Positions 1 to 12,100 of a DNA stretch of 64,000 nucleotides are shown here, piece by piece. Source of the DNA: Chrysaora quinquecirrha. Taxonomy: Eukaryota > Cnidaria > Scyphozoa > Semaeostomeae > Pelagiidae. Each line of letters starts with the position of its first letter. Within the stretch, counting starts at the first letter, position 1. The notes under the pieces were generated by a model that did no database searches, was not told the origin of the DNA, and saw only the letters and a list, made by a program, of their open reading frames with translations. The position numbers and the translations under genes are program-made. The DNA is taken from NCBI GenBank assembly GCA_014526335.1, contig JACTAT010000144.1:297053-361052 (forward strand), written 5' to 3'.

Positions 1-272
1 AGCGGAGTTTCACGTAGAGGCCTATTCACCCTGGGGACGGGGTTGACATTAGCCTTATAGTTTCATGATTGTATAAAATGTAATAAATTGAAAATTGATA
101 ATTGGAAAAACATGGGGTTCTGTATTCAGAATCTTGAGTATCGTAAAAGATCTACGGTTTTGAGTACCGTAAAATTTCCAAGTTTAGCCCCGGGGAAAGA
201 AGTGTTATAAGAAAAGAAAATTAAGCTAAAGGAAATGACGTCACACAGAAGGGGCTTCATTGTTTTACCAAC

Positions 273-3200
273 CTGACAAAATTTGATGACCATCGGCGCG
301 CAGGTGCTAATCAAATCTTGATCCATCTCTATATCCTAGATAAAAATAAAATTTATTATTTTTGAGTCATACAAAACTTCAGAATTGCGATAAACAGCTG
401 AAAAATTTTTGGGCATACTAAACAGTTTTTTTTCGTTTGACACTCCTCAGAGTATCAACATCAGAAATATACCAAACAAATGATTAAGGTGGAATTTATA
501 CCCAGATGCGGATCGAAATGCACCAATCAGAAAGCGAAGCTGAATTGGCATTGTGTTTTAAACACCAATCAGATCGCGGAATGCAGCGAGAAAATAGATA
601 GAATAAATTTATGAGTCCAAGTGAGAAAACGAACCCTTTCTGTCTACACAGAACTGGCTTTTTGGTTTTGATGTAGACAGATTCCAAAACTCAATTCCAA
701 AACTGTTTTCGCTCTTTATCGCAATTCTGGAATTTATAAGAAAAAGGTTCACTACTCAACATCTTGATATAAAAGGATCATGAAATTTTGAACTAAAGAA
801 GTTCTGCTATACAAAGCCAAAGATCCCAGGTTCGAGACCTGGTTGCAGGTTCAAGTCCTATTCTTGTTGAATCCATCTCTGACATTTTTCAAACCAGTCG
901 ACACTGCGTGACACAGTCATTCTCAAATCTGAAAAGAACTTCGAATACAATTACCTCTGATTCCATCTCTGTAAAATTCGCAATTGCATTCTTGCATTCC
1001 TTGCCAAGTACTTCATAGTTCTTTTGCAAACATTCGATTTCCTATAAAATATTAATATAAAGAATTCTCAAAATCTCTTATATTTGATATGAACTAAAGG
1101 GAGATATACACTTTTACAAAGAAACCTAGCTCAAGGCCTAGTTCGTAAAGTTCCTTGTTTTTGGACCTCCTTAGCAATTACTTACATTTTATACTGGTTT
1201 CTTCAAAATAAACCTATGGACAAGGAAACATAGCACCATAAAGGTGTCAGAAGACGAGTAGAAATGAATAATAATTGAAAACCATTGACAATAAGTTTTG
1301 CTTGCCCTTTTTATACATGTAAGAAATCAGGTTAACAAGACTTCATCTTTTTGATAAAGTCAGATTCCTTACTATTAATATTCTCTGATCCAGTACTTGA
1401 ATTCCTCAAGTTTTTGCATATCCGAGTACTACCTTCCTTATAAAGCATTCCCTTATAAAAAAATGCGTGCACAGCTTCAGCTTAGAGCTCCGTTTACAAA
1501 ACTGACGAAAAATCCATATACTCTGATAATACCTGGTTCTCTTGATGCTGATCCAAGCAATGCTGGCTGATATCTGCTCTGCAAGGTTCTTCAATTTCTG
1601 GCATCAATTTCACACTCTTCGATCGTGCATGCATCGCATTTCTTACATGTGCAGCACACTGCTTTGAAACCTAGAGAAAAGACCAATATCACTCATTAGC
1701 TTTCGAGGCGTCTTGATTTCATACCGGATAGGGGTTGTTGCTTACATTCAGAGCTACCCGATACAAAACGCTGTAAAAGTTGGGTCCAAAAAACAATTAA
1801 CCCTGAAGCTGAATCATGACAGTCATACGACAACAAAAACTAGACAAACCTAAGTTTACACAAAGTTACAGCGAATGCTGGTCAAGAATAATTGACAAAG
1901 GTGAAGGTGAAATGGTGTATTTAACGCCAGTCGCTAGGATCTCAGTAGTAGGTTCACTAATCGAGACCTTGACCTTTGCTGTTACGCTACCGTAGCTGGG
2001 GCTCGAACCCTGACCACACTGAGCTTCTGACACCACGGGTCAGCTGGATTACACCATGACGTCACAGGAGCTTCAAGCAAGATTCATGTTGAATTCAGAA
2101 CTGATCATTTGTAACCCCCGTATTTATCATCAAGCCCCTCTCGTTTCATCATCGACGATATAAAAAACCAATGGACAATTTAAACTGCTTACCCTGTGTT
2201 CAGGGGGCACATCTTTCGATGATCCACGATACAAACACGCAATGACTATTCCAGGGGGTATTGCTAGTAAATCTTCAGTAAAATCCGGGGCATTGCATAG
2301 CTTCTTTGCGTCTTCTTTGCAATCGTGGTATAAAGCAGCGTCAAGGCTGGAAAAAATGGGAAAACAAATGACTCAAATGGCCGTTCTTGCTCAAACGATG
2401 TTTTCCGGCGCGGCCAAACGGTCAAACATTGCTCGTAAGGCGAATCTCTATATCTACACATATTTTTTATGAAACGAAGGCACTGGCCAAATGATCAAAC
2501 ATTATTTGTCAAACATTTGATATTAGCTTGTCCAGGAAAATGTTTGACCGTTCGCCCTTAGCACAAAACATTGCTTGTCAAACTTTTTTGCTTGAATCAA
2601 GCAAACAATGTCTTTGAATTATTTAAAAAACATCACGCAACACTTAGCTTATGTCTGCTTGTCAAGCAATGTTTTGTGATCTGGCCAAACAATCAAACAT
2701 TTCTGGTAAAACAAATCTTAAATGTTTGGCCAACAATGTTTGATCGTTTGGCCAGGGCCTAAGCAGAAGCCTTAGAAGAAGGAGGTTCTGAACTTTCAGG
2801 GACATTAACTCGGACAAGCCTACTCCTTGGGGGCTAATTAAAATGCCAAAATTGGTATGTTAGGTGGTGAATTATTTACAACTTTTAGTCCAAGAGTAGG
2901 GGCATACGCGAGGGGGCTTACATGAGGGGGGATAATTCAAGGATTTAACGAAAAATATGAGAAAATTACCTGAAATCCCTTGCAAGGAAGAATTGGAGAT
3001 GGAAAAGTTCTTTTTGGCAGTCAGGTGGCATACCCTCTGATCTGATATTGTCGATAAGGCAGCTTAATATTCTACAAAAATACATTGTAACAATATTACG
3101 GCAAGAACACGCCAATAAAATAAAGAGCACATTTTCAGATTTAGAGTGCTGAATGTTTCTTAAAAGTTTCTTAAATATATATATTAGTGAGATTGTAAAT

Positions 3201-6200
3201 TTGGCTGAACGATGTTCTAAGCCAAAATTATCGATCATAGTTGTAGTTGGATGATTGTGGCTTTCCAATTTGTCTGCGTGCCTTGAAAAACGCTTTATTT
3301 GAGATGAAACAAGATTATGTAATGTCCTTCTTTTGTTTTCAAACCTTAGTGCTTAGAACTGTAAATTGCTTGAATAATCTGTGAAACTTCTAACTGATTA
3401 CTGACACGTTTGCTTATCTTACGATCTTTTAGATGAAACAAGGGAAATGAAAGAAAATATTTTGCAAATTGAGGTGAAAAGTTTCTAAGGTTGGCAATGG
3501 TGTTTTTAAATGTTAGGCCATTCCTTTTTTTTTATAAAGAGTTTTTAATATTACAAATACGTTTAGCGATAATTACGACTCATAATACCCGGCAGATTGA
3601 ATAGACATACTTACTCCGATTCGGGCTTTCCTTTACATGTCGAAGCTATGACAGACTGACATTTTGCATGCAAAGGTCGGTCGATTTTAAAGTCATTCCC
3701 TGCATTCGTTTCCTTGAGAACATTGTGAACCTTAAAAGAAACAATAAATTGATATAATCATAATTGTTTATGGATGTTTATGTTTATGTTCTGTTTATGC
3801 TTTGAATGTTTATGTTCATGTTTATGATTATGTTTATGTTTATGTTTATGTTTATGTTTATGTTCATGTCTATGTTTATGATTATATTTATGTGTTGTTT
3901 ATGTTTACGTTTTTGTTTATGTTTATGTTTATGTTTATGTTTATGTTCATGTCTATGTTTATGATTATGTTTATGTGTTGTTTATGTTTACGTTTTTGTT
4001 GATGTTTATGTTTATGTTTATGTTTATGTTCATGTCTATGTTTTTGATTATGTTTATGTGTTGTTTATGTTTACGTTTATGTTTATGTTTATGTTTTTGT
4101 TAATGCTAATGTTTATTTATGTTTCTGGATGTTAATGATTATCTATATGCTTATGTTTGTTTATGTTTATGCTTACGTTTATGTCCATGTTTGTTTTTAT
4201 ATTTATGCTTATATTTACGCTTATGTTTGCCCTTATGTTAATGTTTTTGTTTACATTTAAGTTAATGTTCATGCTTGTATTTATTCCTATATTTCCTCAT
4301 TTACGCCTATCTTCATGTTAATTCCTTTATGTTTATGTCGTTTCTTATGTTTCCGTTAATAATATGCTTATGTTTATGTTTCCGCCAATGTTTTGGAAAT
4401 ATTCGCTGAATAGGCTATACCCCTTTCAGAATTTGCAAGGTTTACAATCTACAATAAAACACACTTTGTATAAATGAAATTCGCTTACAGCAGCATAACA
4501 ATCTTTGTTCAAATCATCGCCTAGGCCCATCAAACAATCCAGAGCACCTCCTTCAGCTTTTAATTCACTTTTACATTTGTCATGTAATTCTTTCTCGCAA
4601 TGTGCCATGATTTCAGGGTTAAGCTTATAATCTGCGAATAATTGGCTTGCGAAATCTTGCATCTCTGCCATGCATTTGGCGTCCACTTCCTTTCCTGAGG
4701 CAAAAATCGGAAATCGTAAAAAGGCTAAACTAGGTTTTGATTCGAGCAATGATTTACTGATTATGAAACAAGGGTGTAAGAAAATATCCCAAAATTCTGA
4801 TAACTGCGCAAAATTTTCAAACAAATTGTTAGCCCTATCAAACAACTGTCCACTTACCTTGCTTCTGATCACCATACAAAACTCCCTCGATAACTCAAAC
4901 AACTGTCTACTTCCCTTGATTCTGATCACCATAGAAAACTCCGTCCATTAAATTAGACCTTGTTAACAACTGTCTACTTCGACCAGAAAGCTCCCTAAAC
5001 CCAATCACTCGTTAAATAAAGATTCAAAAAACTTGCTGGATTGGTCACAACTTCGATAAACGGTAGATTCATTAGTGCCAGTCTCAGTTTCATGAGAGAC
5101 AACTGGGCCTAAGGACTCAGCTAGCTTAAAGGCACTGCACATCCTCCTGCCTACTTTTCTCGACATTTTTCGCTATGGAAACCAGATAGGAAACTTAAAA
5201 ATGTTACTTTATTAACAAAAATATAGATCAAAACAAAAATTAATAAAAATAAAAACAAAAATGACAATACATACCATCTGCAGCGGCTTGGTTCAAACAC
5301 AGAATCAAATGTGAAGCTTTTCCATGCTCAGTTTCGCCTTTTTTACAATTATATGTTTGAAAATCTTTTTCGCAATATTCCCATAATCCATGAGCCACCT
5401 ATAAAAGCGACAAGTCGTTAAAATTATAATTCAACAAATCAGATTTCTCCCACAAATGGCATACCACAAAGGATGCGATTCGAACCCGGAGTTCATGACC
5501 AGAGTGCGAAAGACTGAGCTAAAGAGCTCAATAAAATCGTGGAGTAACTATCCAAGTCATACAACACCCCCCCCCCCATTGGGCTTTGTGTTTCGGCTAT
5601 GTGGAGCATTCTTCAACACCATGCATACTTGCATACTTGCAAACGTTAGGATAGATTTTTGCATAAGTGGCATACCACAATACATAGATCTGAACTTGGA
5701 CTTCATGACCAGAGAGCCAAAATCTAAAAAATCGCCAAGTAAACTCTCCAAGGACAGCCCAAGGCCCCCCCCCCCCGTTTGACTTTTGTGTTACGGCTAT
5801 GTTGAGCATTCTTCAGCACCATATTATTTCTATATATTTGTCATGAGTGGCTAACACTAGGATAGATTTTTCCAAAAGTGAAATACCACAATAGATGGAA
5901 ATCGAACCTGGACTGTAAGACCAGAGAGCCAACGACGATACCACTGAGCTATAGAGCTTAATGAAATCGAGAAGCATCTCTCCAAGTCACACAGCCAAAG
6001 ATTATCCTCTCGTTTGACTTTTTAAGTTTCGGATATGCTGAGCCTTCTTCAAAACCTTCTTCAAATATAGGTCCCAAAAGGACGCACCCTTAATTTCAAG
6101 CAGTGCTAGTAGTGCACTAAAAGAGTCTGGGAATGAGCGGAAATGTTTTCGCGGCAAATTGGAGAAAGCGTGGGCACGTCAGCAAAGAAAATTTTTCCTT

Positions 6201-7164
6201 TAAGCACGTGGAGAAAGCTCAAGTTGAAATAAAAAGTTTTTAGAAACGTATTTCGGTGAATCACTGGTGAAAATAGAAAGAAGATGAAGTTAAATACAAA
6301 TGGAAGGGAAGCGAGATGTAAGGTAAGCGATCGATAGATTTTTCGCACGGTATTAATGGCTGAAAGGCCGAGGGACAGAATGAAACCTTGATATGCTTGT
6401 AGAGAAGAACGCCATTTCCAGGTTTCGTTTTGAAGGTTTCATTTTGAAATCAAAAAAATTAAATACCTTGACATCTTCCTGGACGAGTTTTTGCCTGACA
6501 GTCAACTTCTCTTTGCACTAGAAACAGAGAAAATAGCAGAAAATTAAGTTAGAAAGTTATACCTGGATATATTTGCTATTTTTCGAAGAAAAGATTTACC
6601 CTAAAAGCTGCTTAGCTGCTGAGATCTCGTTAAAACTGCCATAAACTGCAAAGGTTGCTCAGGCTAAGCCTCAAATAAGCTAAAACCTAGATATAGTTCT
6701 CGAAATTTTGTAAATACTTTACCCAGACGTTATTCTAATAAAAATTGCGTGTAGAGGAAAATTTAAAAAGTCAGTTAGCAACAGTAGTGTCCTCTCTCTA
6801 AGTCCAGAAAATTTCTCCGATCTGGGATCTCTAAACAACCTCAATGCAACAGTTTTTCATTCCTACAGTACTTATTAGAAAGATAATACTTCTAGAGAAA
6901 AATCTAGATATTTAACAAATCAAAATCATCATACATCTTCTGACATTGTTTCTTCAAATTTGTGCTCCATCAAACATTTGTAAATTCTTCCCTGGCCAGC
7001 TTGTACTTCAGAGCAAAATCTTTCCCTGGCATCTTGACATGCATAAAACACAGCTCTGTCCATGTGGTAATCATCTGATGACAACTCAGCAACTCTTTTG
7101 ATCTCAACTTGGCATTGTGGAGCTAAGTTCTCAACATTATCCTCAAGACATTCTATAACTTCAG
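273..7164 (-). CDS. GLG1: GLG1/ESL-1 (Golgi apparatus protein 1) homologue, ten internal exons, partial
   Basis: Golgi membrane sialoglycoprotein made of many cysteine-rich repeats; in vertebrates it binds FGFs and E-selectin. Exons in transcript order: 7164-6935, 6517-6467, 5398-5275, 4694-4489, 3730-3615, 3071-2970, 2346-2193, 1670-1533, 1041-955, 335-273. All junctions are GT-AG and every phase agrees, giving about 423 codons with no stop. Each exon aligns in order with human GLG1 as I recall it: RVAELSSDDYH in the first, CKEKLTVRQKL in the second, ILSCLIDN in the sixth, EIECLQKNYEVLG in the ninth. The cysteine spacing C-x(n)-DY-x-L-x(n)-C-x3-C is seen throughout. The C-terminal repeats and membrane anchor lie left of position 1. 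The roughly 300 N-terminal residues expected from the family are not found between 7165 and the divergent FBXO21 gene. Exon calls are firm; completeness of the gene is not. Confidence 0.9.
360..745. mobile_element. Palindromic MITE, family M2
   Basis: About 385 bp in a GLG1 intron. The left end reads AATTGCGATAAACAGC and the right end CTCTTTATCGCAATTC, imperfect inverted repeats. The core (CAGAGTATCAACATCAGAAA, then an ATGCGGATCGAAATGCACC segment) recurs at 44715-45045, 57485-57870, 60170-60480 and 61625-62170, with fragments at 34930-35000, 37140-37285 and 48300-48370. No coding capacity is seen. This is a non-autonomous DNA element of unassigned superfamily. Confidence 0.7.
1890..2070 (-). 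mobile_element. tRNA-derived SINE, family A
   Basis: On the minus strand an A-box-like TGGTGTAATCCAGCTGAC is followed by a B-box-like GGTTCGAGCCCC, then a conserved tail with CTACTGAGATCCTAGCGACT and ACCATTTCACC. The same unit occurs at 15702-15880, 16355-16520, 41467-41640 and 42792-42956, with a tail fragment near 39548-39615. It lies in a GLG1 intron. Confidence 0.8.
2395..2762. mobile_element. Palindromic MITE, family M1
   Basis: Ends in TTTGGCCAGGGCCTAA. The interior alternates CAAACATTG and CAATGTTTG motifs in both orientations, so most of the unit folds back on itself. Related copies lie at 11335-11740, 14248-14305, 16185-16300, 31205-31460, 39338-39545, 40715-40800, 50420-52300 (several) and 63475-63550. 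Many copies end at TTA or TAA, the target preferred by PIF/Harbinger elements; that assignment is inference. Confidence 0.7.
3765..4400. repeat. (TTTATG)n hexanucleotide array in GLG1 intron
   Basis: About 630 bp of TTTATG units with variants (TTCATG, ATTATG, TTTACG). Blocks of about 90 bp punctuated by TGTGTTGTTTATG give a higher-order period. The open frame across 3802-4002 is a by-product of the period and is not a gene. Confidence 0.9.
4830..4975 (-). repeat. 73-bp minisatellite, two units, reverse orientation
   Basis: Reverse complement of the unit found in tandem at 49080-49745. Key words are GACAGTTGTTTGAGTT, GTGATCAGAATCAAGGGAAG and GAGTTATCGAGGGAGTTTTC. It lies in the GLG1 intron next to the exon starting at 4694. 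Confidence 0.8.
5451..6050 (-). mobile_element. Three tandem tRNA-like SINE copies, family C
   Basis: Three units at about 5451-5600, 5660-5830 and 5880-6050. Reversed, each has GAGCTCTTTAGCTCAGT (A box) and GGTTCGAATC-like (B box) segments. They are followed by poly-C runs and GTTTGACTTTTGTGTTTCGGC. Plus-strand relatives lie at 48460-48660 and 48700-48885. Confidence 0.7.
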
Positions 7165-9129
7165 CTTAAGAGTCTCTAGAAATGATACAGTAACTGACGA
7201 TCAGGAACTTCAGACAGAAGGTAGGTACTTCAGTACGAATCAAACGAATCATGTGAAAAGAAATCGGTGAAACGCGAAACTCGAGATTTCGATCAGCAAC
7301 CTGAGATCGGCATAGAAACAAGCTTTTTGCTAGGGAGAAGAACGCGATTTGGAAGACCAGTTCCAGTGAGAAGACCAGTGACAGGACCAGTGAGTCTAGC
7401 ACCACCGTAGAGCTAGACTCGCTACACAAGTCCCACCACTTCGCTCGATGTTGTTACTGTTGTTTTCTACAATTGCACAGTGTGGTGACTAATCAAAATA
7501 AGGGAAGCGTAAACTAGAGACTCGTGTCGTGAGTCTACAGTCAAACAAAGAATTTATACGCCCGCAAGGAATTGAATTTTTCGTAGAGCAAGGAATTTAT
7601 TTTTTCACATCCGCGAGTCAAATAATAACGCATGCGCGCAAAAGTTTTCCCACAATTTCCTGATTTACTTGCAGAAATTCTGTCAGTATAAAGACGATGT
7701 CTTCACATAATTGATTCAGTGTGTGAGTCGGAAGCTGGCGGGATATCCAAGCGTAAGCACATGGTCTGGGGGCCGGATAGTCCCTCCCCCTTGGCTGGCC
7801 GAAGATTCACGGGAGAATAGCGATTTCCTGTAACGGGAACCACCGTAAGATGCGACGCCTCAGCCACATTGTCTCGGCAATGTGGATGCAAGTGGGGAGC
7901 ATTCATCTCCAGCACTGAGCAATGTTTTTCCAGTATTTGGCGTAATATGCACAAGTTGGATACCAGTTTCAGCAGCTTTCTGACAACGAAAACAACTAAA
8001 GATTGAAGCTGCTATAACTGGGACTCGTGTAATAAGTCCACGGTGGGCGGGTCTGGTAGGTCCACTTTAGGCTCAAAGGTGAATGTAATACTGGTAAATT
8101 AAATGCATAAGATTTCGTTCGCAATTCTAACTAGAATTAGGCAAGTTGGGTTATTGTTTGGTTATTGTTTGGTCTATGATAGGCAGTCTGCTCTACGCTG
8201 CAATTGCTTCACGGCCTGATATCTCACAGGCAGTGGGAGCTCTCTCCAAATTCAATTCACCGCCAACAGAAGCACACCTTACTGCCGTTAAGCGGATCCT
8301 TCGCTATCTCAAGGGGACAATCAACCTGTCCCTTCAGTACAAAAGAACGGAAAGCTTAGAAATTGATGCAGATTGGGCAAATGACATGGAAACTCGTCAT
8401 TCAACGAGTGGGAACGTCTTCGTGATGGGAGAAGGCCCAATCAGCTGGCTCAGCCAGAAGCAAGCAACTGTCGCGCTCTCAACAGCAGAGGCAGAGTACA
8501 TTGCTATGTGCTCCGCTGCTCAGGAAGCAGTGTGGTTGAAGCAACTGTTTGAAGATATAGGATACAGAATATCACTTAAAATCTACTTTAGCTCAAACCT
8601 TTGACTGGATTTCCGATTTTGGGCGCGTGAACGTGATATGGAAAATATTTCGACCTGATAGCGTGAAAAGGCGAAAAAATGGACGTGATCGCGTGATTGC
8701 TGGACCTTTTTGGGAGGCCATAATTATCACAATTTTAAAATAAATGGAGCTTTTTAATTATAGTGTGTCAGCTGGGTACACATTTTCGGAAAATTAGAAC
8801 AAGGTCTTGTAGTCGAGAACTGTGTGTTTTGGATGCTTGCGATGCCCCCGGGTAGCAATGACGGGACAGGATTGGAGTCTTTGCCTATTCGATTTTGATC
8901 CCATTCGGGCAGTAAACTCTTCAGAACGGTGTGAAGAAAGGATTTCCAAGGCTTTCCATGCGAAACAATAGAATTTATATCAAAGGTGTATGAGATTTCA
9001 TAGGAGTGAATAGCCCCCTGCCCCTTTGAAGATTTGAAGCCTCGAATCGAATATTTGGCATTACGTCATAATTTTCTTAAGTCGACCACGTTCTAGTGCT
9101 GTGAGCTCCATAGTACAGATCTGCAAAAA
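7165..9129. other. Gene-poor spacer between divergent GLG1 and FBXO21
   Basis: Apart from the Copia fragment at 8146-8604 I see no coding exon here on either strand. GLG1 N-terminal exons were looked for by cysteine pattern and not found. At 7415-7540 there is a stretch resembling the small palindrome at 45287-45372 (CTAGACTCGCTACACAAGTC). A GC-rich CGCATGCGCGC at 7629-7640 resembles an NRF1 site, with weak support. Confidence 0.5.
8146..8604 (+). mobile_element. Ty1/copia retrotransposon fragment, end of pol with RNase H
   Basis: An open frame of 152 codons encodes the C-terminal part of a Copia polyprotein. It contains SLLYAAIASRPDISQAVG and the linker ILRYLKGTINLSLQY. The RNase H core follows: DADWAND, RHSTSGNVFVM, ISWLSQKQ, VALSTAEAEYIAMCSAAQEA. 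The catalytic acidic residues of DADW and TAEAEY are present. No integrase, reverse-transcriptase palm or LTR is visible on either side, so it is a 5'- and 3'-truncated relic, although the frame is still open. Confidence 0.9.
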
Positions 9130-12100
9130 ATGGCCGACACTGTAAACAAGGAAAGTTCCTCTGCCAGTGCTGCAAATTTTTTGTCATTGGCAGATGAAAT
9201 TATTGAACACATATTTAATTTAGAATTATTAAGTCCCAGAGATGTTTGCAGATTATCAAGAAGCTGTCGTCGCTTCAATATCATATCTAATGGCAAAGAA
9301 ATCTGGCGCACAAAATCTTCGTAATTTATAAAAGTTAAACCCACCTGAACCCACCCGAACCCACCTGAACCCAGCTGAACCCAGCTGAACCCAGCTGAAC
9401 CCAGCAGTAACCCACCTGAACCCAGCAGTCAAAACTGCTGAACCCACCTGCTCACACCTTAGAACAATGAAACTTGTTAATGGGCTTTAAAAAGCTTTCG
9501 GGAATACGCAATTAGCGCTCGCTTACAAATCGGCGCTCTCTCTAGGGTCATAATCAAGATATTCGTTTTTATTAGAAACCTCTTTGCGCTATTCTTAAAA
9601 AAAAATGATAAAGGTAACACGCAAAAACTTGAGCTTTTTTCCTCGCTTTTTTCGAATCGCGAGTAACTAATAGCCGCATGCTGCCGATCAAAATCACATT
9701 TGGTTCGGTATGGATAACGACAATTTATACGAGCCTGGTCTTGAAGAGAAAAATCAAAAATGAGGAAAAAAACAAGTCTTGTGCGTTTGTTAAATCCATC
9801 AAATCCAAAGAAATCCTGACAGAAATCAAGAAATCCCAAGTTAATTTTTGAGAGATTTCAGGCAGAAATCTCATGCACTTTTCAGCCATTAATGCACGTA
9901 ATGCACCCCTTATAAGACCTACCATTTTGCCGTAAAGGCAAAAGGATTTCCAAGGGATTTTGATTAAAGTCATAGGATTTCTAGCAAGGATGAACAAGTT
10001 TTCTATTGTGAAAGTCGGGGTTCATTCGTTCCTTTGTAATTCGTTCCTCCGAGATTTTCTAGAGAACCCCGATTTGTAAACAAGCAGAGGTGCGTTTTCC
10101 CGAAAGCATTATTAAAATTTCATTGTTCTAAGGTGAGAGCAGGTGGGTTCGGCTGCTGGGTTCAGGTGGGTTCAGGTGGGTTACTGCTGGGTTCAGGTGG
10201 GTTCAGGTGGGTTACTGCTGGGTTCAGCTGGGTTCAGCTGGGTTCAGCTGGGTTCAGCTGGGTTCAGCTGGGTTCAGGTGGGTTTAACTTTTATAAATTA
10301 CGTTAAATGTTGATTGATTAATTGATCAGTTATTGATTGATTGATTGATGAATCATTTGATCAGCTGTCTGATTGACGAATTGCTCATCTGATTGATTGA
10401 TCAATTGATCAGGTGATTAATAATTGATTGATTGATTGATTGCATAATTGGTTAGTTGTTTAATCAGATGATTGATTGATTCATAAGCTGATGATTGATG
10501 TGATATCATGAATGGTGACGATGGTTGATTGATTGATTCTTCTTCTTCTTAATGTGTCATGCCCGAGAGCCTTGACGATCATGTTCTTCCAAGACTCTCT
10601 ATCTTGACACATCTGGACGAGTTCATTTCCATTTGTCATGTTCATACATTCTTTGATGTTGTTCAAATGCATTGTTCTCTGTGTGCCTCTTGCTCTTTTA
10701 CCATCATGATAGCGGCCGTTTGTTGAAAAGGTATTTGCAGTGTGATTCTTACGTTTGTTTCAGATTCAAGGATTTGACAGTGAAATTCTACTCAAGAAAA
10801 ATATTAATATATTTTGGGTACTGGGGACCTGCCGCCCCAAAGGGTATCGTTTTAAATGATTTTGGTATAAACATGGGTCTTAATTTTCTGAAAATTGGTA
10901 TAAAAAAGGGCATCAATTTCTCGAAAATCTGTATCAACTTTGTAAAAAACGGTCTTATTTTCGTTTGTTTTCGCTTTTCTTGGTGACGTTTGATTCAAAC
11001 TGACATATTATAGTACATTTAAGCATATAAAGTAGTGTAGGAGTTAATATTCTCGTATAATTTTGGGGTATATTTTTTAAGGAATATGGTACGGTAGGCA
11101 TTTTGTTGCTCCGGCGGCACGTCCCTTTCTGAAACTTAATCAAGTACCCCCAGGTCAAATGTTTTGCAAACAATTTTTAATTTTTTTTTTCCTGAATCAC
11201 GAAAAAAAAAAAAAAAAAATTTTTAATCGTTTGACTTCTTGAGGTCTTAGGACGTAATTTATTGGGACAAATTCCGTTTTTGGTTGGCGCGAGAGGCTGT
11301 CATTTCGTATTTTATTGCAGCTAGCTCCTTTTCTTTTCAAGCAATGTTTTGCGTCGTGGCTAAATGGTCAAAACATTGCTTGATAAACAAATTTCAAATG
11401 TTTGAGAAAGATTGTTTGACTAGGGTCTAAGGGCGTAATTTGTTGGGACCAATACCAAAATCAAACATTGTTTGTCAAACATTTGAAATTCGCTTGTCAA
11501 GCAAAATGTTTGACATTTGGCCACGTCACAAAACAATGCTTGTCAAGCAATTCTCGCTTGCGTCCAGCAAAGAATGTTTTTTTAACTTTTTAAAAGCATT
11601 CTCAACAAATCTCGTTTATTCATACTTGTCAAGCCATGGTTTGTGACGTGGCTAAACGCAGAAACATTGTTTGTTAAACAAGTTTCAAATGTTCGACAAA
11701 CGTTTGAATGTTTCAAATGTTTGATCGTTTTGCCAGCAAGCAAGCAAGCAAGCAAGCAAGCAATCTTTATTTGTTAATGCAGGTCAGGGGTTCTGCCAGC
11801 TATACAGCTGATGTGGACCTGCAGCTTGTGCCCCCAGACTGATATTCTAGAACGAATACCCTGGGTACTCATTTACCGACCTCGGAAGGATGGACAGCTG
11901 AGTTGACTGTAGGCTTGTGGGAAGTGGCCCCGACGAGATTCGAACCCACGACCTTGCGATCGTGAGCCGAACGCCTTGACCACTCGGCCACTCCACCAAT
12001 AAGGCCTTTGATCGACTCAGTTCTCTTTCTCTTAAATCTTTTTTGTCTATTGTGCGTCAAACATTTTCTCTGATAAAACCTCAATCTAAAGAATTGACCA

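Noticed and set aside
815..870. tRNA-like GGTTCGAGACCTGGTTGCAG stretch
   Set aside because: Short B-box resemblance without a matching A box or acceptor stem.
3802..4002. Open frame of 66 codons (Val/Tyr/His repeats)
   Set aside because: Translation of the TTTATG array within a GLG1 intron.
7703..7954. Minus-strand open frame of 83 codons with Cys/His
   Set aside because: Spacing does not match GLG1 repeats or a zinc finger, and no flanking splice sites join it to GLG1.
11925..12000. Possible tRNA gene (A and B boxes, minus strand)
   Set aside because: Head of a SINE: body and GCTT tail follow, and the same body recurs at 54151-54660.
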